This document shows positions 46,676-54,314 of a stretch of DNA of 64,000 nucleotides, one piece after another; the stretch's first letter is position 1; each line of letters opens with the position of its first letter. The notes below the pieces were generated by a model. That model was not told the DNA's origin and did not search any database. It saw only the letters and a list, made by a program, of their open reading frames with translations. The translations under genes were made by a program, and so were the position numbers. Source of the DNA: UTCHB3 sp964371075 (GTDB lineage Bacteria > Bacteroidota > Ignavibacteria > Ignavibacteriales > Ignavibacteriaceae); the NCBI GenBank assembly GCA_964371075.1, contig CAYJKN010000007.1, positions 1-64,000 on the forward strand. The letters are read 5' to 3'.

Positions 46676-47209
46676 ATGGAAGAAACCTACCTTAAAAGTT
46701 GTATCAAACAACTTGAATATTACAAATCCATCGGCGAAAAAGCGATGTTACAAATCGAAGATGAACACCTGTTTGTTTGTTACAATGAAGAATGTAACAG
46801 CATCGCCACGATTGTAAAACATCTCTACGGAAATATGCTCTCCCGATGGACCGACTTCCTCACCACAGATGGTGAAAAGGAGTGGAGAGAAAGAGATGCC
46901 GAGTTTACAAATGATTTACATTCCCGCGAAGAACTGATGAAATTCTGGGATACCGGATGGGGTGTTGTATTTGAGGCACTAAACAGTCTCAAATCAGATG
47001 ATTTAATGAAGGTTGTGTATATCAGGGGAGAACAACACACAGTGATTGATGCAATAAACAGACAGCTGGCACACTATCCCTACCATGTTGGACAGATCAT
47101 TTTTATTTCCAAAATGTTCTCGACAAAATGGAAAACTCTGACCATCGCAAGAGGTGGATCCAAAAAATTCAACGAGGAGATGCCGGGTTTTAAAACAAAA
47201 AAGCCCTGA
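46676..47209 (+). CDS. DinB-like/DUF1572 family protein
   Basis: A 177-aa four-helix-bundle protein of the DinB/YfiT superfamily (DUF1572 type). Metal-site histidines are visible as His50 (IVKHLYGN) and those in LAHYPYHVGQI near 130. Some relatives are thiol-dependent transferases or hydrolases; no substrate can be assigned. The stop lies inside the terminator hairpin of the convergent tRNA-Gln gene. Confidence 0.85.
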   Translation: MEETYLKSCIKQLEYYKSIGEKAMLQIEDEHLFVCYNEECNSIATIVKHLYGNMLSRWTDFLTTDGEKEWRERDAEFTNDLHSREELMKFWDTGWGVVFEALNSLKSDDLMKVVYIRGEQHTVIDAINRQLAHYPYHVGQIIFISKMFSTKWKTLTIARGGSKKFNEEMPGFKTKKP

Positions 47210-47225
47210 ATTTTCATTCAGAGCT
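47202..47225 (-). terminator. Terminator of tRNA-Gln, overlapping the DinB-like stop
   Basis: Arms AGCCCTGAA and TTCAGAGCT (one mismatch) form a hairpin directly after the tRNA on the minus strand, followed by T6. The hairpin contains the stop codon of the plus-strand gene, so it may serve both. Confidence 0.75.
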
Positions 47226-47233
47226 CTTTCTTG

Positions 47234-47306
47234 CTGCCCCGCCAGGGGTCGAACCTGGGCTCTCCTGATCCAGAGTCAGGCGTGTTGCCAATTACACCAC
47301 AGGGCA
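47234..47306 (-). tRNA. tRNA-Gln (anticodon CTG)
   Basis: The reverse complement folds into a complete cloverleaf. The acceptor stem is TGCCCTG paired with CGGGGCA (one G-T pair), the anticodon stem is CCTGA/TCAGG with loop CTCTGGA, giving anticodon CTG for Gln. The T-arm is CCAGG-TTCGACC-CCTGG. The discriminator is G and the 3' CCA is not encoded. The length is 73 nt. Confidence 0.95.
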
Positions 47307-47360
47307 ATAATTTCACAATTAGACTACAAATATAAGTATATCACTTCAAATTAGCAAAAT

Positions 47361-47396
47361 CAAAAAAAAAGGCTGCCCTTTTTGGGACAGCCTTTA
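47361..47396 (-). terminator. Rho-independent terminator of the outer-membrane protein gene
   Basis: An imperfect stem AAAGGCTG(T)CCC with its complement is followed on the minus strand by nine U residues, about 25 bp past the stop at 47420. It belongs to the GGCTG-type terminators seen several times in this window. Confidence 0.9.
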
Positions 47397-47419
47397 ACTA
47401 TATTTAAAGAATTCTTCGA

Positions 47420-48844
47420 CTAATCAAATCTCCATCTGGCACCCAGAGAAACTGATACTCTCTTGGCTTTTGAGGGATTAAAGAGATACTGAAAATCGTA
47501 CGTCGCTCCGTCAAAATATATCTTCCATATCTTAAACCCACCACCAAACGACCAGCTGGGAATTGCTCCGCCACCAACTGAAAATCCGGTGCGGAACCAT
47601 GGTAACCAACTCGCTTTTGGATTCCATTCCATACCCATCGACCAACGGGCACTTGTGCTGTTGCCGGGTTCATTGTTGAAACCAAAATTTAAGTCGCTTG
47701 CAAAAATCCATGCACCACTCGAACCAGAAGTCTGAAAGGCAGCTCCAAATCGCAGTGCCCCCGGTAACGAGGTTGAGAACTCGGAGATCGATTTGGCTTT
47801 ACCTTTTAATACATTTACAAGCGAATCCCTTTGTTCCTGATTTAACAGGTCATCAAGGAAAATTGCACCTTCAGCTTTAAATTCCGCAGCTTTTTGTGTC
47901 CATGTCATCGATCCAAGATCGGTTAATGAAAGACCAATTGACCACTTATCGTTGATTTGTGCTGCAAATCCAAGATCAACACCAAAACCGGTACCGGCAG
48001 GTGTTGGGAACGGAAAAGCAGCACTCCCCTTTTGAATATCAGTAGTATCAAAATCATACTTTACCCCAAAATCGGGAGAGAAAGAAGAAATTGCACGATA
48101 GTCACCTGTTCCATGAAGCTGACTGTTTGCATCAAAGGAAAAACTGGTACGGATATAGTCGATCGCTGCATAACCAAATCCTTGCATGATGTTCAAGGAG
48201 ATACCGGCGGAAACCTGTTTCCAATTGAACAATTTGAAGTCTCTGGCGTATGTTAACGCATATTTCCTCGTCCAGCTTGCGCCAAATTTGGTGCCTCCAA
48301 AGTCATATATCTCATCAACAAGATTCCCTTCCAATGCAAGTTTTGCAAAAGTTTCAGGGATAACAGCCCTGGAATAAACCATATCAGTTATGTTAAATCC
48401 AAAGGTTCCAACATTGGCGCCGGCATTATACACGGCAGAAAACAGGTTAAAAGATGCACTTGCAATAAATCTGCTTTCATCTGAAAATAATTCTCTGAAT
48501 CGTTTTTTATCATCGGCCGTCAGATATCTGCCTGTTGTTTTACCGGTTACCGGGTCTTTTGTACCACCAAAAAAGTAGTTGTAGTCGTCAAGTGTCATGA
48601 AGTCGAATCCCGCTCTTACATTGAGAGGACCTATCACAGAAAATTCAAACGACTTTGGATTGCTCCATGTAATTAGGGCCGGGTTTGCACCAAGAGCATA
48701 AACTCCACGGGAGGTAACAGTGTAAGTTTTGCCCATCGCCGTGGAAACAGGGTCTGCACTACCGGAAATTCCACCACCGTTTTGGGTGAAAACCAGAGTA
48801 GAAAATAAAACAAATGTGAATACTGAATATTTGAACTTTTTCAT
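47420..48844 (-). CDS. Predicted outer-membrane beta-barrel protein (PorV/FadL-like)
   Basis: A 474-aa protein with a signal peptide (about 1-20, ending FTQ) and a mature start rich in Gly followed by alternating hydrophobic strands, ending with an aromatic (LGARWRFD). Segments such as GANPALI, the repeated FG/GAxF strands and a long periplasmic-type loop resemble the PorV/PorQ and FadL-like barrel group of T9SS organisms. The start at 48844 is chosen for GAGG 7 nt upstream. It follows the 691-aa lipoprotein gene by 10 bp. Family assignment is tentative. Confidence 0.6.
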   Translation of the reverse strand: MKKFKYSVFTFVLFSTLVFTQNGGGISGSADPVSTAMGKTYTVTSRGVYALGANPALITWSNPKSFEFSVIGPLNVRAGFDFMTLDDYNYFFGGTKDPVTGKTTGRYLTADDKKRFRELFSDESRFIASASFNLFSAVYNAGANVGTFGFNITDMVYSRAVIPETFAKLALEGNLVDEIYDFGGTKFGASWTRKYALTYARDFKLFNWKQVSAGISLNIMQGFGYAAIDYIRTSFSFDANSQLHGTGDYRAISSFSPDFGVKYDFDTTDIQKGSAAFPFPTPAGTGFGVDLGFAAQINDKWSIGLSLTDLGSMTWTQKAAEFKAEGAIFLDDLLNQEQRDSLVNVLKGKAKSISEFSTSLPGALRFGAAFQTSGSSGAWIFASDLNFGFNNEPGNSTSARWSMGMEWNPKASWLPWFRTGFSVGGGAIPSWSFGGGFKIWKIYFDGATYDFQYLFNPSKAKRVSVSLGARWRFD

Positions 48845-48854
48845 TGTAATACCT

Positions 48855-50930
48855 CTACTCTCCCGGGTCAACTTTATATGAGAATTTGCCAAACGCTCGC
48901 ATCTTAAGTTTATCTAATGGATAAAACTTCACAGGAGAAGCATTTGGCTTTGAGGTATTTACTTTCATATCAAATATAAGATATTTAACCTTTGTGAAGT
49001 TTTTGAAATCATTTTTCACCAATTTGATTAAAATATCTTTGTTTGTTGGAGTTAAGACCTTGTTATCCGGACCAACAGTGGCACCCGTAATTACAACCAG
49101 TGAATCATTTCCGGTATTTTTGGGGATCATATTCATGATATAGTTATAATTTTTATCCACAAACTTACCGCCAAGTGTCACTCCGGCAGCCATTCCGTTT
49201 TCAATTTTCATTGTGATGTCGGCTGTGTTTGAATTGGCAATTTTTGATGAATCATCTGAAGAGAATTCAACAGCAACGGTGTCGGTAAATGATCCGTTTG
49301 TAATCCCCACATGGAGCGGGAAGTCCAGTTTTGCCATGCCATAGACCGAATCCACCATGTCGGCGGTTCCTTCCTTAAAATTTGGATTAAGGGTTGTTAC
49401 ACCCACAACGGTCATTGTGTTCGGAAGTTCGCTCTGGAATGAAGCGATGAATGTCTCCACTTTTTTCGGGTCAAGCTTCATGGTTGTCAATCCGGTTCCC
49501 ATCACAGTGACTGGAAGGTCTAACTCAGCTGTTTGAGTGCCGTTTGTGCCTCGCAGTTTGCCTGTGAAACGTACCTCAAAGCTTGTTGCTTTCTGTACTA
49601 ACAGTCTAATGTCTGAATCTGCAAGATCAAGTTTACCAAACTTAAATTTGCCTTGCAGGTCTTTCAGATTAATTCCGATGTTTGATTCCACAACGCGAAG
49701 TTGTACAGGTTTAACTTTTCCCGTAATAGTGGAAATTACCAAATTGTTCATCGATATTGTTGAAACAAGACTGTCACTATTGAGTACCGTACTTGTTACC
49801 CCCGGTTGTACCGTGTTGATAGCACTCGCCTGATAAGTAATAGTGTTTTTAAGTACCCCTCCTGAATTCAGGAAGTAATTTTTCATATCAGCAACCGAGA
49901 ACGTTCCGGTTCCTTTAGCAGGCACATTAATAACTTGCGAAAAATTGGTACCATCAGGTTTTTTCAACTCGTTCACTGATATTGTAACCTGCAATGGCAT
50001 GTCAATTGAATTTTTCACACTGATATCCAACTTGCCTGAATCAAATTTCATCTGCGTGTATTGAGTTGAATCGTCAATTTTTATGACATCACTTTTGACT
50101 ATCGGATTCTGCGCCGGTATAACCGCTTTAACGCCGCTAACTCCAAGATTTGCAAAGTCTGCGGTTATCTTCGTTACAGGATTTGCAGGGATCAAAACCG
50201 AGCTTCCACCACTTCCGGGTGAAGATAAAAGCACCTCAACTCTGAGTGAATCAACAAGTTTCTGACCGGTAAGAGCGAAAACAAGAGTTCTCTCCTGATT
50301 CTGGTTAATCGTAAATGTTGTATTATCAGTTAGAAGTCTCGTATTTTCAGCGATTGTTGCACCGCGGTAAGTATAATTTTTTGCTGCTCTAATTATCACA
50401 CGGCTAATGGTCATTGAAATAGGACCGTTTTCATTCCTGATTTTTAATGACATCGTACCCGCATCAAATTCAGCAACCTCAAATGAAGTAATTTTCTTCA
50501 TGTCCTGAACAACAAGAGTATTATTCACAGGCGGAACAATCTGTTGTTGTCCGGGCGTAACATTCAACCATTGAGTCATTTTGATCTCGTCATTGATCGA
50601 TGCTACTGTGTTAACTTTTATTGCTCCAACTGTTGTTTTTATGTTTTTTGTCTCAGCATCCAGTGTCATTCTGTTTTCAATTCTTACAGAATTTAACTCC
50701 TGTGTCTGCTCATACACGATTATCGCAGTATCACTTCGCAATTTCAGGCTGGAAGTATCTCTTTCAACAATTTCCTTCATTGTGTAGGTGCGATTCACGA
50801 ATGGAAGATTTAACTCAACATCCCACACTGGGGCTATCGGTTCTTTTACCTCACATCCGGCAAACAGTATTAGAAGCAGCCCGGAGAAGACCCCTGTCTT
50901 ACTTGCCAAGCTCTTGTAGAAATTCTTCAT
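48855..50930 (-). CDS. Large beta-rich lipoprotein of unknown function
   Basis: A 691-aa precursor with lipobox FAGC (Cys26). The mature protein is a chain of beta-sandwich-like segments with many Thr/Val/Asn strands, repeated phrases of the type 'MDLKPxKVxxF…' and 'VxVxxPANPVTKITADF', and no recognised enzymatic motif. It is encoded directly upstream of the outer-membrane barrel gene on the same strand, suggesting a surface assembly. No function is assigned. Confidence 0.7.
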   Translation of the reverse strand: MKNFYKSLASKTGVFSGLLLILFAGCEVKEPIAPVWDVELNLPFVNRTYTMKEIVERDTSSLKLRSDTAIIVYEQTQELNSVRIENRMTLDAETKNIKTTVGAIKVNTVASINDEIKMTQWLNVTPGQQQIVPPVNNTLVVQDMKKITSFEVAEFDAGTMSLKIRNENGPISMTISRVIIRAAKNYTYRGATIAENTRLLTDNTTFTINQNQERTLVFALTGQKLVDSLRVEVLLSSPGSGGSSVLIPANPVTKITADFANLGVSGVKAVIPAQNPIVKSDVIKIDDSTQYTQMKFDSGKLDISVKNSIDMPLQVTISVNELKKPDGTNFSQVINVPAKGTGTFSVADMKNYFLNSGGVLKNTITYQASAINTVQPGVTSTVLNSDSLVSTISMNNLVISTITGKVKPVQLRVVESNIGINLKDLQGKFKFGKLDLADSDIRLLVQKATSFEVRFTGKLRGTNGTQTAELDLPVTVMGTGLTTMKLDPKKVETFIASFQSELPNTMTVVGVTTLNPNFKEGTADMVDSVYGMAKLDFPLHVGITNGSFTDTVAVEFSSDDSSKIANSNTADITMKIENGMAAGVTLGGKFVDKNYNYIMNMIPKNTGNDSLVVITGATVGPDNKVLTPTNKDILIKLVKNDFKNFTKVKYLIFDMKVNTSKPNASPVKFYPLDKLKMRAFGKFSYKVDPGE

Positions 50931-51127
50931 TGAGGTCTCTTTTTTGTAATTATTTTTCGATTATAAGTGAAATTAGCTATATTTTCACTCGTTTGCAAAT
51001 TATTTGTAAAGATTTTTACTCTTTACACTAAAAAAGGAAGTGCCACAAGGGAAAAAGGCTTTTTTTCTCTATTAAGTCTTTCTCTTATCGCACTCCCTCA
51101 TAAGAAATGTGATGACTGTGTCGTCAA

Positions 51128-52057
51128 TTATTTCACAAGAAGCATCTTCTTGCTTAAAACAACACTACCGGCACGCAGTTTGTAAAGGTACATACCCGAA
51201 GGTAGCCCTGAAGCATCAAATCCGGTTTCATAGATACCGGCTTCTTTTACTTCATCGACCAGACTTGCAACCTCAACTCCCATTATGTCATACACTGTAA
51301 GCGAAACTTCAGATCTTTCAGGAACTGAATAACGAATCCTGGTTGACGGATTAAACGGATTTGGATAGTTTTGTTCCAATGCAAAGTTTTCAGGGATCCC
51401 GGAAAGAACTTCGTCCACTCCCACCAATCCTTGTTGTGTACTCCCAACAACATCAGAAAAATGGGAAATTCTTACTCTGATGGAATCATTAAAATTTTCA
51501 GTAGTGATTCCTGTCAGATCAAAAGTTCCGGTTCCTTGAAGATATGCAAAAGCAAGAAGCGCAGCAGGATTTAGTCCTGATTGCTGCACAAATGCATTAA
51601 ACAAACCCGATTTTTTGATCACAAGTTTGAATTTGTTTGGTGAATTGAAAGTGAACGGACTTGGTAATGGATCGATCCCATCGAAAGTAAAAACTTCTAT
51701 CCTCCAACTAAAAAACAGACTCAGTGCGTTTGCCGGAACAAACAAACCGTTACTGCAATTTACATTTGAGAAAGTAATTCTCACTTGAATGTTGGTATCT
51801 ATACACCCGTTTTCAAACATGAAGTAGGACCCAACCATTGAATTATAAAGAGATTGGGCTACATTGTACGGTGAAGCAAGATTTGTTGCTCGCATCGAGT
51901 ACATTTCTCCTTCACGGATTGTGTCGTTCCAAATGGAAAATTGTGGCGCGTTTGTACATTTTATTGAGACGAGCACATTAATTTTGTTCTGCCCGGGTTG
52001 TGCATAAAGCATACCTGTTAGCATCACAAATGAGACGAAAAGTAAGATTCTTCTCAT
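51128..52057 (-). CDS. Small T9SS cargo protein
   Basis: A 309-aa secreted protein with a signal peptide (1-20, ending MLYAQ), a roughly 190-residue beta-rich region with no recognised family, and a C-terminal type A T9SS sorting domain (NYPNPFNPSTRIRYS… GLPSGMYLYKL). The ATG at 52057 has AGGAG upstream, favouring it over a GTG three codons earlier. It is separated from the lipoprotein gene by about 200 bp and may be independently transcribed from the region bordering the palindrome array. Confidence 0.85.
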   Translation of the reverse strand: MRRILLFVSFVMLTGMLYAQPGQNKINVLVSIKCTNAPQFSIWNDTIREGEMYSMRATNLASPYNVAQSLYNSMVGSYFMFENGCIDTNIQVRITFSNVNCSNGLFVPANALSLFFSWRIEVFTFDGIDPLPSPFTFNSPNKFKLVIKKSGLFNAFVQQSGLNPAALLAFAYLQGTGTFDLTGITTENFNDSIRVRISHFSDVVGSTQQGLVGVDEVLSGIPENFALEQNYPNPFNPSTRIRYSVPERSEVSLTVYDIMGVEVASLVDEVKEAGIYETGFDASGLPSGMYLYKLRAGSVVLSKKMLLVK

Positions 52058-52236
52058 AAAGAGCACTCCTAAGATTGATGATGATGGTTCTGATAAATAT
52101 TATTAGATTCAAGATACACTGCAATTGATGGCCCTTGTGCAATGTTCCCGAGATTAATACCGAAATTTACTAAGATTTTTGACAATTGCAATCTATTGTG
52201 CAACTTATTTTTCTTTATTTCCGGAATTAGTGATGC

Positions 52237-52260
52237 AGATCAAAAAAAAGGCTGCCTGAT
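52237..52260. repeat. Left copy of a 24-bp exact direct repeat bracketing the transposase block
   Basis: This 24-nt sequence (AGATC, then A8, then GGCTGCCTGAT) is identical to 53925-53948. The right copy is the first half of an intact terminator hairpin; the left copy lacks the second half and runs into the palindrome array. The two copies enclose the arrays and the transposase gene, 1,688 bp apart start to start. Confidence 0.85.
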
Positions 52261-52270
52261 CTCCAAACAG

Positions 52271-52827
52271 TATTGATATTCGTAGCTTTAGAGTTTCCCC
52301 CAAGCCCAACTTATCCCCGAAGGGGATTTGATATTCGTAGCCCATGCTTCTACTCCCAAAGCCAATCTATCCCCGGAGGGGATTTCATATTCGTAGCCCT
52401 TGCTCCCAAAGCCAATCTATCCCCGGAGGGGATTTGAGATTCGTAGCCCTTGCTTCTACTCCCAAAGCCTATCTATCCCCGGAGGGGATTTGAGATTCGT
52501 AACATTCGATCGTACCCCCACCTCCTAAATTATCCCCAGAGAGGATTTGATATTCCTAACATTCGATCGTACCCTCACCTCCTAAGTTATCCCCGAAGGG
52601 GATTTGATATTCGTAGCTTTAGAGTTTCCCCCAAGCCCAACTCATCCCCGGAAGGGGATTTGATATTCGTAACATTCGATCGTACCCTCACCTCCTAAGT
52701 TATCCCCGAAGGGGATTTCATATTCGTAGCTTTAGGGTTTCCCCCAAGCCCAACTTATCCCCGGAGGGGATTTCATATTCGTAGCATTGCAATGATCTCA
52801 ATCATATCTACCCCGTTTGCGGGGTTG
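52271..52827 (+). repeat. Left palindrome array (nine palindrome-plus-foot units)
   Basis: Nine palindromes starting at 52313, 52369, 52419, 52475, 52532, 52589, 52644, 52702 and 52757 have the form ATCCCC-GGA/GAA-GGGGAT (one longer loop, one decayed stem). Each is followed by 3 nt and ATATTCGTAGC or a near variant. Spacing is 50-58 bp. A foot without its palindrome lies at 52276-52286, and a related hairpin ACCCCG-TTTG-CGGGGT at about 52810, 22 bp from the transposase stop. Intervening sequences fall into three recurring types. Confidence 0.95.
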
Positions 52828-52848
52828 AATATCTTTCTCCACGACAGC

Positions 52849-53304
52849 TCAATCTTTCCACAAAAATTCCCTCTTATATTCAACGCCGTAAGATTTTAAA
52901 AACTTCTCATATTCTTCCGTAAAACTATTTCGATGATGATGTTCCTCCTGCCCGTTAATATAATTTATAAGCCTCTCCAACTCTGATTTACCAACAGAAA
53001 ACGCGCTATAACCCTCTTGCCAACTAAATTTGCCCAACACCAATCTTTTTTGATTGATAAATAATGAAGAACTTCTCTTTATCTCTTTAACGAGATCAGA
53101 TATCGAAATGTCAGGATAAATACCTACCAACATATGAATATGATCCATGTCTCCATTTATATTATACAATATTTGACCTTTTTTCTTTACTATACCTGTT
53201 ATGTATTTGTAAAGTTCGTCCTTCCATGAACTACCGATCAATCTTTCACGATTTTTAACTGCGAAAACGATGTGAATGTAAAGTTGTGTATATGTATTTC
53301 CCAT
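52849..53304 (-). CDS. IS200-like Y1 (HuH) transposase, possible RAYT
   Basis: A 151-aa single-domain Y1 transposase (REP/IS200 type), which cuts and joins single-stranded DNA next to hairpins through a 5'-phosphotyrosine. The HuH motif is His-Ile-His at residues 55-57 (DHIHML), and the catalytic tyrosine is Tyr115 with Gln119 in the NYINGQEEHH helix, so it looks active. No TnpB accompanies it. It lies between two palindrome arrays oriented toward it. The start may be ATG 53304 or an in-frame GTG at 53316. Only one copy is seen in this window. Confidence 0.92.
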   Translation of the reverse strand: MGNTYTQLYIHIVFAVKNRERLIGSSWKDELYKYITGIVKKKGQILYNINGDMDHIHMLVGIYPDISISDLVKEIKRSSSLFINQKRLVLGKFSWQEGYSAFSVGKSELERLINYINGQEEHHHRNSFTEEYEKFLKSYGVEYKREFLWKD

Positions 53305-53410
53305 TTTGGAATTCACCGAATAATAAATAAATGCCTTTGAAAAATAATAATTGCATGTTTTTTGGAGTACAAAAGATTGAAATATTTTTTATCACGATCT
53401 TTTTGTGTGC

Positions 53411-53889
53411 TACAAATATATAATCCCCTCCGGGGATATTTTGAAGGTTGGGGAATTGGTTCAGGGCTACGAATATGTAATCCCCTTCGGGGATATTTTA
53501 AAGGTTGGGGAATGTTTCTTGGCTACGAATATGTAATCCCCTCCGGGGATATTGTGAAGGTTGGAGAACTGATTCAGTCCTACGAATATGTAATCCCCTC
53601 CGGGGATATTGTGAAGGTTGGGAATGCCCTTGGCTACGAATATTTAATCCCTTCCGGGGATATTTTGAAGGTTGGGGAATTGATTCAGGGCTACGAATAT
53701 ATAATCCCCTCCGAGGATATTTTGAAGGATGGGGAATGCCCTTGGCTACGAATATGTAATCCCCTCCGGGGATATTTTGAAGGTTGGGGAATTGATTCAG
53801 GGCTACGAATATTTAATCCCCTCTGGGGATAATTTTGGGGTAGGAGATTGCTTGCGTGCTACGAATATGTAATCCCCTCCGGGGATATC
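53411..53889 (-). repeat. Right palindrome array (nine units, inverted relative to the left array)
   Basis: Nine units start with CTACGAATAT (first copy CTACAAATAT) at 53411, 53467, 53523, 53580, 53634, 53691, 53746, 53803 and 53859, each followed by 3 nt and the palindrome ATCCCC-TCC/TTC-GGGGAT. Spacing is 54-57 bp. This is the reverse orientation of the left array, so in both arrays the feet point toward the transposase gene. Spacer ends alternate between GATTCAGGG-type and GCCCTTGG-type, indicating a dimeric higher-order unit. Confidence 0.95.
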
Positions 53890-53924
53890 AGCAAAGGATA
53901 ATTTAATTAAATCACATATTTTAT

Positions 53925-53948
53925 AGATCAAAAAAAAGGCTGCCTGAT
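53925..53948. repeat. Right copy of the 24-bp direct repeat
   Basis: Identical to 52237-52260. Here it forms the first arm and upstream T-tract (on the minus strand) of the intact terminator of the DUF3467 gene. Confidence 0.85.
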
Positions 53949-53959
53949 GGGGCAGCCTT
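53936..53959 (-). terminator. Rho-independent terminator of the DUF3467 gene
   Basis: A perfect 9-bp stem AAGGCTGCC / GGCAGCCTT with a 6-nt loop is followed on the minus strand by U8, 15 bp beyond the DUF3467 stop. Confidence 0.93.
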
Positions 53960-53974
53960 CTCTCTAAAGGAGTG

Positions 53975-54310
53975 TTAGTTGAACTTTTCAGTTCGTGGAG
54001 GTGGAAAACCAAAAGTTTGTTCCTGCGGGAAATCGACATTTATTTCACCAAAACGCGCCTCATATTTGTCGATATTATCTGCAAGTGCGCGAAGCAGCAT
54101 CTTGGCGTGTTGAGGAGTTGTTATTATCCTCGACATTACCTTTGCTTTTTGCAATCCCGGTAATATCCGGGTGAAATCTATCACAAACTCTGCGGGTGAA
54201 TGAGTGATAAAAGCAAGGTTCGAATAAATGCCTTCTGCTTCCTTTTCGCCCAGTTCAACATTTAACTGTTGCTGCTGAGGCTGGATTGGATCTTTTGGAT
54301 TCTGACTCAT
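53975..54310 (-). CDS. DUF3467 family protein
   Basis: A 111-aa cytosolic protein of the DUF3467 family. After a Gln-rich N-terminus comes the conserved core EGIYSNLAFITHSPAEFVIDF and VMSRIITTPQHAKMLLRALADNI. The family is widespread in Bacteroidota and others with unknown function. It is encoded 4 bp after the TPR protein gene, so the two form an operon ending at the terminator above. Confidence 0.9.
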   Translation of the reverse strand: MSQNPKDPIQPQQQQLNVELGEKEAEGIYSNLAFITHSPAEFVIDFTRILPGLQKAKVMSRIITTPQHAKMLLRALADNIDKYEARFGEINVDFPQEQTFGFPPPRTEKFN

Positions 54311-54314
54311 TCTA

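Noticed and set aside
50940..51127. Terminator between the 691-aa lipoprotein and T9SS cargo genes
   Set aside because: Complementary segments (GGAAGTGC and GCACTCC) are about 50 nt apart with an AT-rich loop and no clean U-tract; too weak to call.
52450..52698. 82-aa reading frame in the left array
   Set aside because: It is a translation of palindrome units (YPRRGFDIR repeats) with no start signal; non-coding.
53362..53832. 156-aa and overlapping 84-aa reading frames over the right array
   Set aside because: They translate the repeat units (recurring NPLRGYFEGWG and IPSGDIVKVG phrases in alternating frames); unit lengths of 54-57 bp shift the frame, and no ribosome binding site is seen.
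52271..53889. CRISPR arrays on each side of a gene
   Set aside because: The regular 54-58 bp spacing is suggestive, but the conserved part is a short hairpin with a foot, units vary, the intervening sequences themselves recur, the two arrays are mirror images, and there are no cas genes.
52237..53948. Composite transposon with target-site duplication
   Set aside because: IS200/IS605-type Y1 enzymes do not create target duplications, and the 24-bp repeat is part of a terminator type found elsewhere; kept only as an unexplained bracket.
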